Shown here one piece after another: positions 56,661 to 64,000 of a stretch of 64,000 bases of DNA (positions are counted from its first letter, which is position 1; each line of letters opens with the position of its first letter). The notes beneath the pieces were generated by a model. It saw only the letters and a program-made list of their open reading frames with translations. It was not told the origin of the DNA and ran no database searches. Both the position numbers and the translations under genes were made by a program. Source of the stretch: Sphingomonas_E sp042693015 (GTDB lineage: Bacteria; Pseudomonadota; Alphaproteobacteria; Sphingomonadales; Sphingomonadaceae); the NCBI RefSeq assembly GCF_042693015.1, contig NZ_CP170544.1, positions 3,844,001 through 3,908,000 of the forward strand. The letters run 5' to 3'.

Positions 56661-58235
56661 TCACTCCTCCTCTTCGCGCCGGACCTTGTAGCGTAGTCTG
56701 GCCGTCCCGTTCGCGGGCACTTTGGCGATCCACAATGGTCGCCCGTTCTTCTGCTCCAACCTGGCGCTGGGGCCGACAAGATGGAGCTCGGTGGAGTAGC
56801 GTCGCAGCGAGACTTCGACCGTCACCGGGTGCGGATTGGCGTTGGTCAGCTCGATTTCATAACGGCGTTGGCGGCGGCGATCCTCGCCGTCCTCGCCTTC
56901 GTCCAACATGCGCTGGGCGAATTGCACCTGGGGCGAGTCGCCAACCCGAAGCTCGACATCCTGACCGACCGCTATGTCATCGAGCGGGGCTTCGCCGATC
57001 AGCATGGGCCGGGCCGCAGAAGGCTCGAACATCGCCACCTGGCCCGACGGCAGAGGCAGGCCCAGCCCCCTGCCCGCGACATTCTTCGTGCGCAGCCGGA
57101 TTTCGGCCGCCTGCGTCTCATTCTCGTCGCCCATGTCAACGATGACAGTGTAAACCCGATCGAAGGCGATCTTGCGCCGGTCCAGAAAGGCGACCTGCTT
57201 CATCGCATTGGCCGCGACCGTGACGCGTTCGGGGATGCGATAGAGTTTGAGGTCGCCCAATTCCTCCTGACCCGCCATCATCGCGGCAACCGGCGCTGAC
57301 ATCGCCACTTCCGCCCTGCGCTGCGCGGTGACGACGATATCTTCCCCCATATCATAGAGAGCGGGGGGAGGTGGCGGTGCGGGCGGTGGCGGCGCTTGCA
57401 AACCGGAGCTGGTATTGCCCATCGGCCAGCAACTGATCGCCAGCCATGGCTGGCGGAGCATAGGATCGTCGTCAGCCGTCTCGGCACGATTGAGCGTGCC
57501 GGCCACCGCTTGCGTCCGCGCGCCGACAAAGCTTTCACCGTTGCCGTTGGCAAGCGTCAGCCACCCGAACAGATCGAGCGTGCGGCCGTCCTGCGCGATC
57601 TGCGCCACATAATTGGCCTGCCAGTCGAACTGATCGGCCAAGTAGGAAAGCGTGACGGTGACGGTGCCGCCGCGATCATTATGCGTGCGTACCGCGAGCG
57701 TCGGTTTATCGGACAGACCCGCCGGCAGCGAATCATAGCTCAACGCTTCGCTCAGACCCGAGCAGCGGAGCGCCTCGATCCCATCGGCCGTTTCCAGAAC
57801 CACGCCGTCATCCGGCCCTGTGCGCACCACGGCGTCCATTTCCCGCACCGCGCCGGTCGCACGACTGGTGCGGCGAAGATGGATGCGCCGGCCAAGATGC
57901 GCGTCGAGCAGTGCGCCCGGCGCCAGCAGGCGTGCATCGCGGTTCTTTTCGCTGACGCCGCCGGGGAGCCCGCTCACGATCGCGGATTGGGGCAGGATAC
58001 CGCCGGCCACACCTTCGAACCGGATTTCGGCATCGCCGGGGGGCAGGCTGATCGTGCGGGTTTCGGTGATCAGCGCGAAACCTTCGAGCCAATCGAGGTT
58101 CATCGCCTCATCAACCGAGCGATCGGGATTGCGATAGACGGTCACGGACACGGTATCCGGACCGGCCGAAGACACCGCAGCCGCGCCCGCCGGCGCGGCG
58201 AGCGACATCAGCAGCAAGGCAAGCCCCGCGCGCAC
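56661..58235 (-). CDS. DUF4139-family secreted protein with a TonB-box-like insert
   Basis: A 524-residue protein. The start is GTG at 58233-58235, overlapping the end of the upstream paralogue; the signal peptide VRAGLALLLMSLAAPAGAAA follows. Beta-rich DUF4139 (MuiA-like) regions flank a proline-rich linker (about residues 282-291) and the segment DIVVTAQRR (299-307). The latter is identical in form to the N-terminal TonB box of sphingomonad receptors. There is no barrel. The function of the family is unknown. It forms a two-gene operon with a paralogue. Confidence 0.85.
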   Translation of the reverse strand: MRAGLALLLMSLAAPAGAAAVSSAGPDTVSVTVYRNPDRSVDEAMNLDWLEGFALITETRTISLPPGDAEIRFEGVAGGILPQSAIVSGLPGGVSEKNRDARLLAPGALLDAHLGRRIHLRRTSRATGAVREMDAVVRTGPDDGVVLETADGIEALRCSGLSEALSYDSLPAGLSDKPTLAVRTHNDRGGTVTVTLSYLADQFDWQANYVAQIAQDGRTLDLFGWLTLANGNGESFVGARTQAVAGTLNRAETADDDPMLRQPWLAISCWPMGNTSSGLQAPPPPAPPPPPALYDMGEDIVVTAQRRAEVAMSAPVAAMMAGQEELGDLKLYRIPERVTVAANAMKQVAFLDRRKIAFDRVYTVIVDMGDENETQAAEIRLRTKNVAGRGLGLPLPSGQVAMFEPSAARPMLIGEAPLDDIAVGQDVELRVGDSPQVQFAQRMLDEGEDGEDRRRQRRYEIELTNANPHPVTVEVSLRRYSTELHLVGPSARLEQKNGRPLWIAKVPANGTARLRYKVRREEEE

Positions 58236-58240
58236 GCGCG

Positions 58241-59635
58241 TCAGAAGCGCGTTTCGTAGATGGCCGTCAGTTCGGTCTCGCCATTGGCCGGCACTGCCAC
58301 CTTCCATTGCGTCGCATTGGAAGACAGGCGCTCGCTCTTCTGGCTTTCCTGCTTGATGCGCGTGTCATCCCAGAACCAGTCCAGGCCTTGCTGGACGAGA
58401 TCGACGGTGACGCTGTCAGGCCGCGCGTTGGTGAGCGTGTAGCGCATGGCTGTCCGCCAATGGCGGTCGCTCAATCGCGTCCGTTCAGTGACGACCACCT
58501 TCACCTTGACGTCGAATGCCTCGCCGGTGCGGATCGCCAGCTCCGAGCCCATGGGGGTATGGGGAATCCTGTTCTCGCCGATGAACTGGGGGTCGCCCTT
58601 CGCATCCTTCATATAGACGCGGACCGTGCCGGCAGGCAGCTGATCGCCCAGCCCGCCATCCTTGCTACTGGTAAACTTGAGCACCGTCGCCGCGCTCTGC
58701 GGGACTTCCATCGTCTGCAGCCAATCGACGCGATATTCATAGCCCTTGCGCGCCGGCGCACCCTGAACATCCAGGAAGCTGACCTGCTTGGTCTGGGCAT
58801 TGGCGATCGTCGTGCGCTCCTTCAGCGGATAGAGATAGAAATCGCCGAGCCGTTCGCGCGTCCCGCTTTCGGTTCCCGCCCGAACAAGGCTGCGATTGTC
58901 CTGCTGGCGCGGATAGCGCTGGCGAACATTCGGATTGCCACTCTGATTGGGATTGCCGGCGACCATCACCACATCGGCATTGTTGAAGCTGGTGCCGGTC
59001 GAGTTGTTGAGCGTTACCCAGCCCTGCACGTCGATCTTGCCGGCTGCCTCGTCAAAGCGGGCCACATAATCCGCGTTCCAGCCAAGGCCTGGCGTCAGAT
59101 AGCTGAGCCGCGCCGGGCGCGCACCCGCGCGGCTGCTTTCCACGCTGATCGACAAAGTGGGCCGCGCGCGGAGATTGTCGGGCACCTTGTCGAAGATCAC
59201 GCGCACCGGCAGACCGTCATCGCGCAGCACCTCGATGCGGGGCCCGATCTGCAGCACGACGCCGCCATTGACCGCCAGCACCTTCGCCTGCTCGCGCGTT
59301 TCGGCGCCGGTGGCCGGATTGGTGCGGACGATAGTGACGACGCGCCCCACCGCTTTCTCCATCAGCTTGCCCGGCGAAAGCAGGTCATAATCGAAATTCT
59401 GTTCGACAATGCCGGTATCCGCCGCAGCGAAGCTCACCGTCTCGGGACGGATCCGCGCCGACACGTCTGGAAATTCCTGGCGGCTGCGCCCCGCCGGGAT
59501 GTCGATCTGCCGCACATCCTGCACCAGCGCGATGTCGTCATTATAGATGGTGACCGCGACATCGCCCTGCGCGCTCTGCGCGAACGCGGGCATGGACGAG
59601 AACAGCAACGGCAGCACCGCCGGCAACACGCGCAT
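58241..59635 (-). CDS. DUF4139-family secreted protein
   Basis: A 464-residue exported protein; signal peptide MRVLPAVLPLLFSSMPAFAQS. DUF4139 features: DVAVTIYNDDIALVQDVRQIDIPAGRS at the N-terminus, LTPGLGWNADYVARFDEAAGKIDVQGWVTLNN in the middle, and repeated beta strands towards GETELTAIYETRF. Unlike the downstream paralogue it lacks the proline-rich insert and the TonB-box-like segment. The pair presumably acts together in the envelope; no reaction is known. Confidence 0.85.
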   Translation of the reverse strand: MRVLPAVLPLLFSSMPAFAQSAQGDVAVTIYNDDIALVQDVRQIDIPAGRSRQEFPDVSARIRPETVSFAAADTGIVEQNFDYDLLSPGKLMEKAVGRVVTIVRTNPATGAETREQAKVLAVNGGVVLQIGPRIEVLRDDGLPVRVIFDKVPDNLRARPTLSISVESSRAGARPARLSYLTPGLGWNADYVARFDEAAGKIDVQGWVTLNNSTGTSFNNADVVMVAGNPNQSGNPNVRQRYPRQQDNRSLVRAGTESGTRERLGDFYLYPLKERTTIANAQTKQVSFLDVQGAPARKGYEYRVDWLQTMEVPQSAATVLKFTSSKDGGLGDQLPAGTVRVYMKDAKGDPQFIGENRIPHTPMGSELAIRTGEAFDVKVKVVVTERTRLSDRHWRTAMRYTLTNARPDSVTVDLVQQGLDWFWDDTRIKQESQKSERLSSNATQWKVAVPANGETELTAIYETRF

Positions 59636-59693
59636 CGGTATCCCCCCTGAATTTCAGAGGGATAGTGCCGTGGGTCCGCCTGCTTGGGAAGCC

Positions 59694-60482
59694 CTAACCG
59701 AAGCGGTAGCCCGAAACCTTCCAGCCGAGCACATGATCGCCGAAGATATGCTCGCCCGGATCGTCGCCGGCTGCACCGGCCGCCACCATCAACGGAATCA
59801 GATGCTCCTCGCGCGGGTGCGCGAAGCGGGCGTGGGGCATGCTTTCCCATGCCGTCAGCCGATCGGCCCGCCGGGTTGGATCGGGATCGACCACCGCCTG
59901 GGTGAGTGCGGCATCGAAGATGTCGGCGGGGGCGGTCGCGTCGCCGTTGCGGACGCGCATGTTGTGGAAGCTCATCCCCGAACCGATGATCAGCACGCCT
60001 TCATCCCGCAATGGCGCAAGCGCGCGGCCCGCGGCGATGTGGGCAGCGGGATCCATATCGCGGCGCAGCGACAATTGGGCCGTCGGAATGTCCGCGCCCG
60101 GCAGCGCCACCTTCATCGGCACGAATACGCCATGATCCCAGCCGCGTTCGGCGTCCGTCGACGTGGCGAAGCCTGCGTCACCCAGGAGAGCGGCGGCGCG
60201 ATGCGCGACACCCGGCGCGCCGGATGCGTCCCAGCGCAACTGATAGGTATGTTCGGGAAAGCCGTAATAGTCGTAGAGCAGGCCCGGCTTGGCGCCATCC
60301 TGCACGGCGAAGCTTTCCTCCTCCCAATGTCCCGAGACGACCAGCAGCGCCTTGGGCCGTTCGGGCAGATCGGCGATGAAACCGCTCAGGAAATTCTCCA
60401 TCCGGGTCCACATGCCGGCGGGATCATCCATGAAGAAGCAGGGTCCGCCGCCATGGGGGACGAAGAAGGTCGGCTGGCGCAT
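59694..60482 (-). CDS. LigB-type extradiol dioxygenase (DODA/YgiD-like)
   Basis: A 262-residue non-haem metal enzyme. Metal and catalytic histidines appear in VPHGGGP near the start, SGHWEE, GWDHGVFVP and EEHLIPL. This is the 4,5-DOPA dioxygenase/YgiD group of class III extradiol dioxygenases. The natural substrate is probably a catechol derivative. The start at 60482 is set by MRQPTFFVPHGG; the frame upstream runs into the crotonase gene. The gap to crotonase is ten bases, so they form an operon. Confidence 0.88.
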   Translation of the reverse strand: MRQPTFFVPHGGGPCFFMDDPAGMWTRMENFLSGFIADLPERPKALLVVSGHWEEESFAVQDGAKPGLLYDYYGFPEHTYQLRWDASGAPGVAHRAAALLGDAGFATSTDAERGWDHGVFVPMKVALPGADIPTAQLSLRRDMDPAAHIAAGRALAPLRDEGVLIIGSGMSFHNMRVRNGDATAPADIFDAALTQAVVDPDPTRRADRLTAWESMPHARFAHPREEHLIPLMVAAGAAGDDPGEHIFGDHVLGWKVSGYRFG

Positions 60483-60492
60483 TCTTGCTCGC

Positions 60493-61305
60493 TCAATCCA
60501 GATCGGCGAAGGCCGGCGGGGCGCCGGTTGCCTTTGCCGTTGAGATGGCGTGCATATCGCCATTGGCAAGGGTTGCCGCATTCCACATCGCGACATGGGC
60601 CATGCCATCGGCGATGGTGCGGCCACGGCTGTGGTTGAGCGAAGCCTTGGTGCCGGCGGCCGCCATCGGCGACTTGGCGGCGATGGTGGCGGCCAGTTCC
60701 AACCCCGCGGCGATGGCGGCATCGCGATCGGCCTCGACGCTGTTGACGAAACCCCAGCGTGCCGCCTCCTCCGCCGGCATCTTGCGACCCGTCAGCGCCA
60801 GTTCGCGGGCGATGCCGCCGGGGATAAGGTGGGGCAACCGCTGCAACGTGCCGAGATCGGCGGTGATCGCGACATCGATCTCGGCGACCTGGAACCAGGC
60901 GTCCGCGCTCGCCACGCGCAGGTCGCAGGCGCAGACCAGATCGACCCCACCGCCGATGCAGCCGCCATGGATCGCCGCGACGACGGGCGCGCGCGCCTCC
61001 TCGACCGCGTTCACCGCGGCTTGCAGCGCCAGGATGTCGCGATGCTGCTTTTCCGACCAGCGGCCGGGATCTTTCGCCGGCGCGAACTGCGCGGCCGCCC
61101 AGCCAAGATCGAGCCCGGCAGTGAAGTGCCGCCCCTGCCCCGACAGCAGGATCGCGCGGACGCCGGCATCCGACCCCAGCGACCGGAACGTCTCGCCCAA
61201 GGCCGCGAAGAAATCGCCGTCCATCGCGTTGAGCTTGTCAGGGCGGGCCAGTTCGACATGCGCCACCGCGCCATCGCGCCCGACGACAATCCTTTCGCTT
61301 CCCAT
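60493..61305 (-). CDS. Enoyl-CoA hydratase/isomerase (crotonase) family protein
   Basis: A 270-residue protein with the crotonase fold: ARPDKLNAMDGDFFAALGE, GRHFTAGLDLGWAA and AIHGGCIGGGVDLVCACDLRVASADAWFQVAEIDVAITAD. The pattern with IDV and the following acidic residue resembles dienoyl-CoA isomerases (ECH1 type). The ATG at 61303-61305 follows AGGAG. It is co-transcribed with the extradiol dioxygenase, which suggests aromatic or fatty-acid degradation. Confidence 0.9.
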   Translation of the reverse strand: MGSERIVVGRDGAVAHVELARPDKLNAMDGDFFAALGETFRSLGSDAGVRAILLSGQGRHFTAGLDLGWAAAQFAPAKDPGRWSEKQHRDILALQAAVNAVEEARAPVVAAIHGGCIGGGVDLVCACDLRVASADAWFQVAEIDVAITADLGTLQRLPHLIPGGIARELALTGRKMPAEEAARWGFVNSVEADRDAAIAAGLELAATIAAKSPMAAAGTKASLNHSRGRTIADGMAHVAMWNAATLANGDMHAISTAKATGAPPAFADLD

Positions 61306-61336
61306 CGCCCGTCTCCTGCGTCTATCCGTCGCGGTC

Positions 61337-61888
61337 ATGACGCGTTTCACGGTCAACGGCCAGCCCGTCCATTATCGCATGGACCCGGAAACCCCCTTGC
61401 TGTGGGCGCTGCGCGATGCATCCAATTTGACCGGCACCAAATATGGCTGTGGGGCCGGGCTTTGCGGCGCCTGCACCGTCCATATCGACGGCAATGCCAT
61501 GCGATCCTGCCAGGTGCCGATCGGCGCGATCGAAGGCAGCTTCGTCACCACCATCGAAGCGTTGTCGCGTGACCGCAGCCATTCGGTGCAGCAGGCCTGG
61601 GTGGCCGAAGGCGTGCCGCAATGCGGCTATTGCCAGTCGGGCATGATCATGGCGGTGGCGGCGATGCTCGACAAGAATCCCAACCCCACCGATGCCGAGA
61701 TCGACGAGACGATCACCAATATCTGCCGGTGCGGCACCTATCCGCGCATCCGCCGGGCGATCCGCCATGCCGCGCGCGTCGCCGCGGGCGGGGAGACGAT
61801 CGCTGCGGCGCCGCCGCCGGGTATCGAACCCGAGGATGCCGCCCGCGCCATTCCCGCACTGGCGCCGCCGAAACCCAAGCAGCCCTAG
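61337..61888 (+). CDS. Two-[2Fe-2S] subunit of a molybdenum hydroxylase (IorA-like), orphan
   Basis: A 183-residue protein with a plant-ferredoxin-like cluster (Cys38, 43, 46, 58) and a helical cluster (Cys96, 99, 130, 132), the small subunit of xanthine-oxidase-type enzymes such as isoquinoline 1-oxidoreductase. The C-terminal 35 residues are a proline-alanine-rich extension (AAAPPPGIEPEDAARA). No molybdopterin subunit follows. Its start is only 31 bases from the divergent crotonase start, and no ribosome binding site is visible, so it may be leaderless. Confidence 0.9.
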   Translation: MTRFTVNGQPVHYRMDPETPLLWALRDASNLTGTKYGCGAGLCGACTVHIDGNAMRSCQVPIGAIEGSFVTTIEALSRDRSHSVQQAWVAEGVPQCGYCQSGMIMAVAAMLDKNPNPTDAEIDETITNICRCGTYPRIRRAIRHAARVAAGGETIAAAPPPGIEPEDAARAIPALAPPKPKQP

Positions 61889-61990
61889 CTTTCGCGCGGC
61901 TGACAAAGGGGTTCAGCCACCGCTCAGTGGACTTGCCCTACGCCTTGGCTCAAGGTGGCGATACCGCCGCCAGAGCGAGGAGTGTTGAGG

Positions 61991-62941
61991 ATGACGGGCA
62001 GAAACTGGACTGCCTTGCTGTTGATGGCAGGCGTCGCGGCCATGCCGGTCGCAGCTCAGGCGCAAGCCTGGCAGAATGGCGGTCGCGGGCAAACGAATGC
62101 CCAACGCGGTTATGATGGCGGCCAGCACCGGGTTGGGTCTCCGGATCGGCCGACGCCAAACAATGCCGCGCAGCGCGGTCAGGCACGCCAGCCGTCAGTG
62201 GCGCAAGGTGGCAATGCCAATGCGCAGCGACCCGCGCAGGCGGGCGCGCGCCCGACGATCCCGAACCGACCGAATGGCAATGCGTCCAATGGAAACAGCT
62301 GGCGCAGCGGCGATCGTCAGCGGGTGGACGCCGAACGGGGTCGTCGCGATCTGGAACGAGCCCGCGCGCAGACCGGGCAGCAACGGATGGGCACGGATCG
62401 CCGTAATTCCGACAGTCGCTGGAATGACCGGGACGGCAACGGCCGTGGGCGCGGCGAAAGCTGGTCAGGCAATAGCGGCGTCAACAATCATTGGAACGAC
62501 CGCCGACCCAGTGATGGCCGATGGAACGGCAACCGCCAGGGTGACAACCGCTGGGGCGATAATCACTGGAACAACGGGCGCTGGGACAATCAGCGCTGGA
62601 ACGACGATCGGTGGAACCAGGGCGGCCGTAATCGCTGGGATCGCGATTGGCGTCACGACAATCGCTATGACTGGCAGCGCTACCGTTATTCCAACCGCCA
62701 GATCTATCGGGCGCCGCGTTATTATGCGCCTTATGGCCATCAATATCGGCGGTGGAATTACGGATATCAGCTGCCGGCTTATTATTATGTTCGCGACTAT
62801 TGGATCGACGATCCCTGGCATTATCGCTTGCCGCCCGTCTACGGCCCCTATCAGTGGGTCCGCTATTATGACGACGCGCTGCTGGTCGACATCGGTTCGG
62901 GTCTGATCCAGGACATCATCTATTCCTTCTTCTGGCGCTGA
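61991..62941 (+). CDS. RcnB-like secreted protein with Trp/Asn/Arg-rich repeats
   Basis: A 316-residue exported protein (signal peptide to AAQAQA). Residues about 30-200 are low-complexity, rich in Asn, Gln, Gly and Arg, with repeated RWNDR, RWNGN, HWNNG and RWDNQ units. The C-terminal 100 residues are Tyr/Arg-rich and end in the RcnB-like domain (YRLPPVYGPYQWVRYYDDALLVDIGSG). RcnB proteins act in periplasmic nickel/cobalt balance; binding of metal or nucleic acid here is unproved. GAGGAGTGTTGAGG precedes the ATG. Confidence 0.82.
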   Translation: MTGRNWTALLLMAGVAAMPVAAQAQAWQNGGRGQTNAQRGYDGGQHRVGSPDRPTPNNAAQRGQARQPSVAQGGNANAQRPAQAGARPTIPNRPNGNASNGNSWRSGDRQRVDAERGRRDLERARAQTGQQRMGTDRRNSDSRWNDRDGNGRGRGESWSGNSGVNNHWNDRRPSDGRWNGNRQGDNRWGDNHWNNGRWDNQRWNDDRWNQGGRNRWDRDWRHDNRYDWQRYRYSNRQIYRAPRYYAPYGHQYRRWNYGYQLPAYYYVRDYWIDDPWHYRLPPVYGPYQWVRYYDDALLVDIGSGLIQDIIYSFFWR

Positions 62942-62962
62942 CGGCCAGCGGGAGGAAACGGA

Positions 62963-63001
62963 GGGCTCGGGGCGGAAATGCGCCTTGAGCCCTTAGTTTT
63001 G
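62963..63001 (+). terminator. Intrinsic terminator after the first RcnB-like gene
   Basis: GGGCTC (62963-62968) and GAGCCC (62987-62992) form the base of a stem extended by GGCG/CGCC, followed by TTAGTTTT. It ends the transcript of the first RcnB-like gene. TTGACA (62999-63004) right after it may be the -35 box of the next gene, although no good -10 box follows. Confidence 0.65.
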
Positions 63002-63148
63002 ACATCATGTTACACCTTTGAAAAATCGCGCCCTTTCATGGCCTTGATGCTGTCGGGCGGCTGACGATCACATTCGTCATGCGTTCAAGCGAATCATGCG
63101 AACCCGTTCGTGAGCCGGCCGTCATGCCGGCCGACGAAAGGAAGAATG

Positions 63149-63622
63149 ATGCGTAAACTGATCCTCACGGCCCTGATCGCCGCCACCGCCTTCCCCGTGG
63201 CCGCCTCCGCGCAGACCAACGAATTGCGCCGCGACCGCCAGGACATCCGGCAGGAGCAGCGCGACGTGCGCCAGGCCCAGCGCTATGGCAGCCGCGACGA
63301 CGTCCGCGATCAGCGCAAGGACGTGAAGCAAGCCCGCCAGGAATATCGCGAGGACTGGCGCGATTATCGTCGTGATCATCGCGAGGTCTACAAGCGCCCG
63401 GCTTATCGCGGTCCGCGCGGCTATGCGTATCGGCCGATGTCCGTCGGCGCGCGGCTTGCCCCGGCTTATTATGGCTCGCGCTATGTGATCAGTGACCCGT
63501 ATCGCTATCGCCTGCCGGCCCCCGCCGCTTATGCCCGCTGGGTGCGTTACGGCAATGACGTGCTGCTGGTGAATGCGCGCACGGGCCGGGTGATCGAGGC
63601 CCATCGCGCCTTCTTCTGGTAA
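63149..63622 (+). CDS. RcnB-like secreted protein
   Basis: A 157-residue exported protein; signal peptide MRKLILTALIAATAFPVAASAQ. A highly charged segment with DRQDIRQEQRDVRQAQR and DVRDQRKDVKQAR (residues about 25-85, coiled-coil or disordered) precedes the C-terminal RcnB-like domain (YRLPAPAAYARWVRYGNDVLLVNARTG). The end is a shorter paralogue of the upstream gene's end. Two ATGs (63146, 63149) follow AAAGGAAG. Confidence 0.85.
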   Translation: MRKLILTALIAATAFPVAASAQTNELRRDRQDIRQEQRDVRQAQRYGSRDDVRDQRKDVKQARQEYREDWRDYRRDHREVYKRPAYRGPRGYAYRPMSVGARLAPAYYGSRYVISDPYRYRLPAPAAYARWVRYGNDVLLVNARTGRVIEAHRAFFW

Positions 63623-63632
63623 GACGCGAGAA

Positions 63633-63664
63633 AGCGACCGGGAAGCAGCGTCTTCCCGGTCGCT
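63633..63664 (+). terminator. Strong hairpin after the second RcnB-like gene
   Basis: Arms AGCGACCGGGAAG (63633-63645) and CTTCCCGGTCGCT (63652-63664) are perfect over 13 bp. Little T follows, so it is a transcript end or stabiliser rather than a canonical U-tract terminator. Confidence 0.6.
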
Positions 63665-63723
63665 TGCGGCAAGTGTGTTGCCCTCCTAGAACGCACGGCA
63701 TTCCTCCGCTGATGGAGTCCTTC

Positions 63724-64000
63724 ATGCCGTCTCGTCATATTCTTCTCGCCTCCGTCGCCCTCGCGCTCGTTGCCGCCGCGCCAACCGCAGCCACGGCCCA
63801 GGCCGCTACGCCGGCCGCCACCCAATCCGCGCACGACCAGTTGCACCGCCTGTTCGACGAAAGCGACGAGGCCAACCTCAAACGCAATCCGATCAACGCG
63901 ATCTTTCGCGGTGACCTGCGTTATGCCGACCATCTCGGCGATTACACGACCGACGCCTATTTCAACGCCGAGCGCGCGGCCAGCGAGGATGATCTGAAGC
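63724..64000 (+). CDS. DUF885-family secreted protein, N-terminal part (cut by window edge)
   Basis: The first 92 codons of a gene that runs past the window. A signal peptide (to ATAQA) is followed by HDQLHRLFDESDEANLKRNPINAIFRGDLRYADHLGD, the usual start of DUF885 proteins, which are predicted metallopeptidases often found in sphingomonads. The active-site motifs lie beyond the edge. Confidence 0.8.
   Translation, partial: MPSRHILLASVALALVAAAPTAATAQAATPAATQSAHDQLHRLFDESDEANLKRNPINAIFRGDLRYADHLGDYTTDAYFNAERAASEDDLK

Noticed and set aside
62300..62640. CRISPR-like repetition in the first RcnB-like gene
   Set aside because: The repeats are short, irregular and in frame (Trp-Asn-Arg codons), with no constant repeat and spacer length.

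Overview
The window is chromosomal DNA of an alphaproteobacterium, almost certainly a member of the Sphingomonadaceae (Sphingomonas or a near relative). The basis is high GC, the order of the ribosomal genes, a 16S-tRNA-Ile-tRNA-Ala-23S-5S-tRNA-fMet operon, a TonB-dependent receptor whose mature end reads IVVTGT, and the overall gene content. No database search was possible, so the genus is an inference. There is no prophage, integrase, CRISPR array or plasmid gene.

Layout. (1) 1-9481, minus strand: translation genes. The str operon (rpsL, rpsG, fusA, tuf) has a near-consensus promoter at 9676-9704 and a strong terminator after tuf. The S10 operon (rpsJ, rplC, rplD, rplW, rplB, rpsS, rplV, rpsC, rplP, start of rpmC) follows, with an unusual 270-base structured gap and a terminator-like hairpin between rpsJ and rplC. 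(2) 9849-16441: TonB-dependent receptor, a small secreted protein, a transglutaminase-like protein with a possible general-stress promoter, a CnoX/LON/Trm112-like overlapping gene block, and tRNA-Gly. (3) 16571-24682: envelope and cofactor genes: glucan genes opgD-opgH, an MreB homologue, and cobC-cobD-cobQ of cobalamin assembly. (4) 24851-28487: a two-domain glycosyltransferase next to a GH130 phosphorylase that seems to start at AUU. (5) 28558-36725: uronate catabolism (semialdehyde dehydrogenase, uxaC, a fructuronate reductase-like enzyme), a GDSL/SGNH esterase, a short-chain dehydrogenase and a patatin lipoprotein. A 192-base hairpin-rich miniature element lies inside and supplies a ribosome binding site. 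(6) 36812-44564: SDR plus luciferase-like oxidoreductase, a surface acyltransferase of atypical composition, an S10 peptidase, a DUF4010 membrane protein and a SYLF protein. (7) 44679-49335: TPR protein, OsmC protein, diiron protein and a 35-residue peptide, divergent from a SARP-like regulator fused to an alpha/beta hydrolase. (8) 49449-55211: the rRNA operon with its promoter. (9) 55477-64000: CBS protein, membrane protein, thioesterase, two DUF4139 proteins, LigB-type dioxygenase, crotonase, an orphan two-[2Fe-2S] subunit, two RcnB-like proteins and the start of a DUF885 protein.

The best candidate for an undescribed system is region 7. A one-component regulator carries its own intact hydrolase fold and faces an operon encoding a complete ferritin-like diiron site, an OsmC protein, a TPR protein and a tiny exported peptide. 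The second is the GT4/GH130 pair, which may build and phosphorolyse an intracellular glycan, probably a mannoside.
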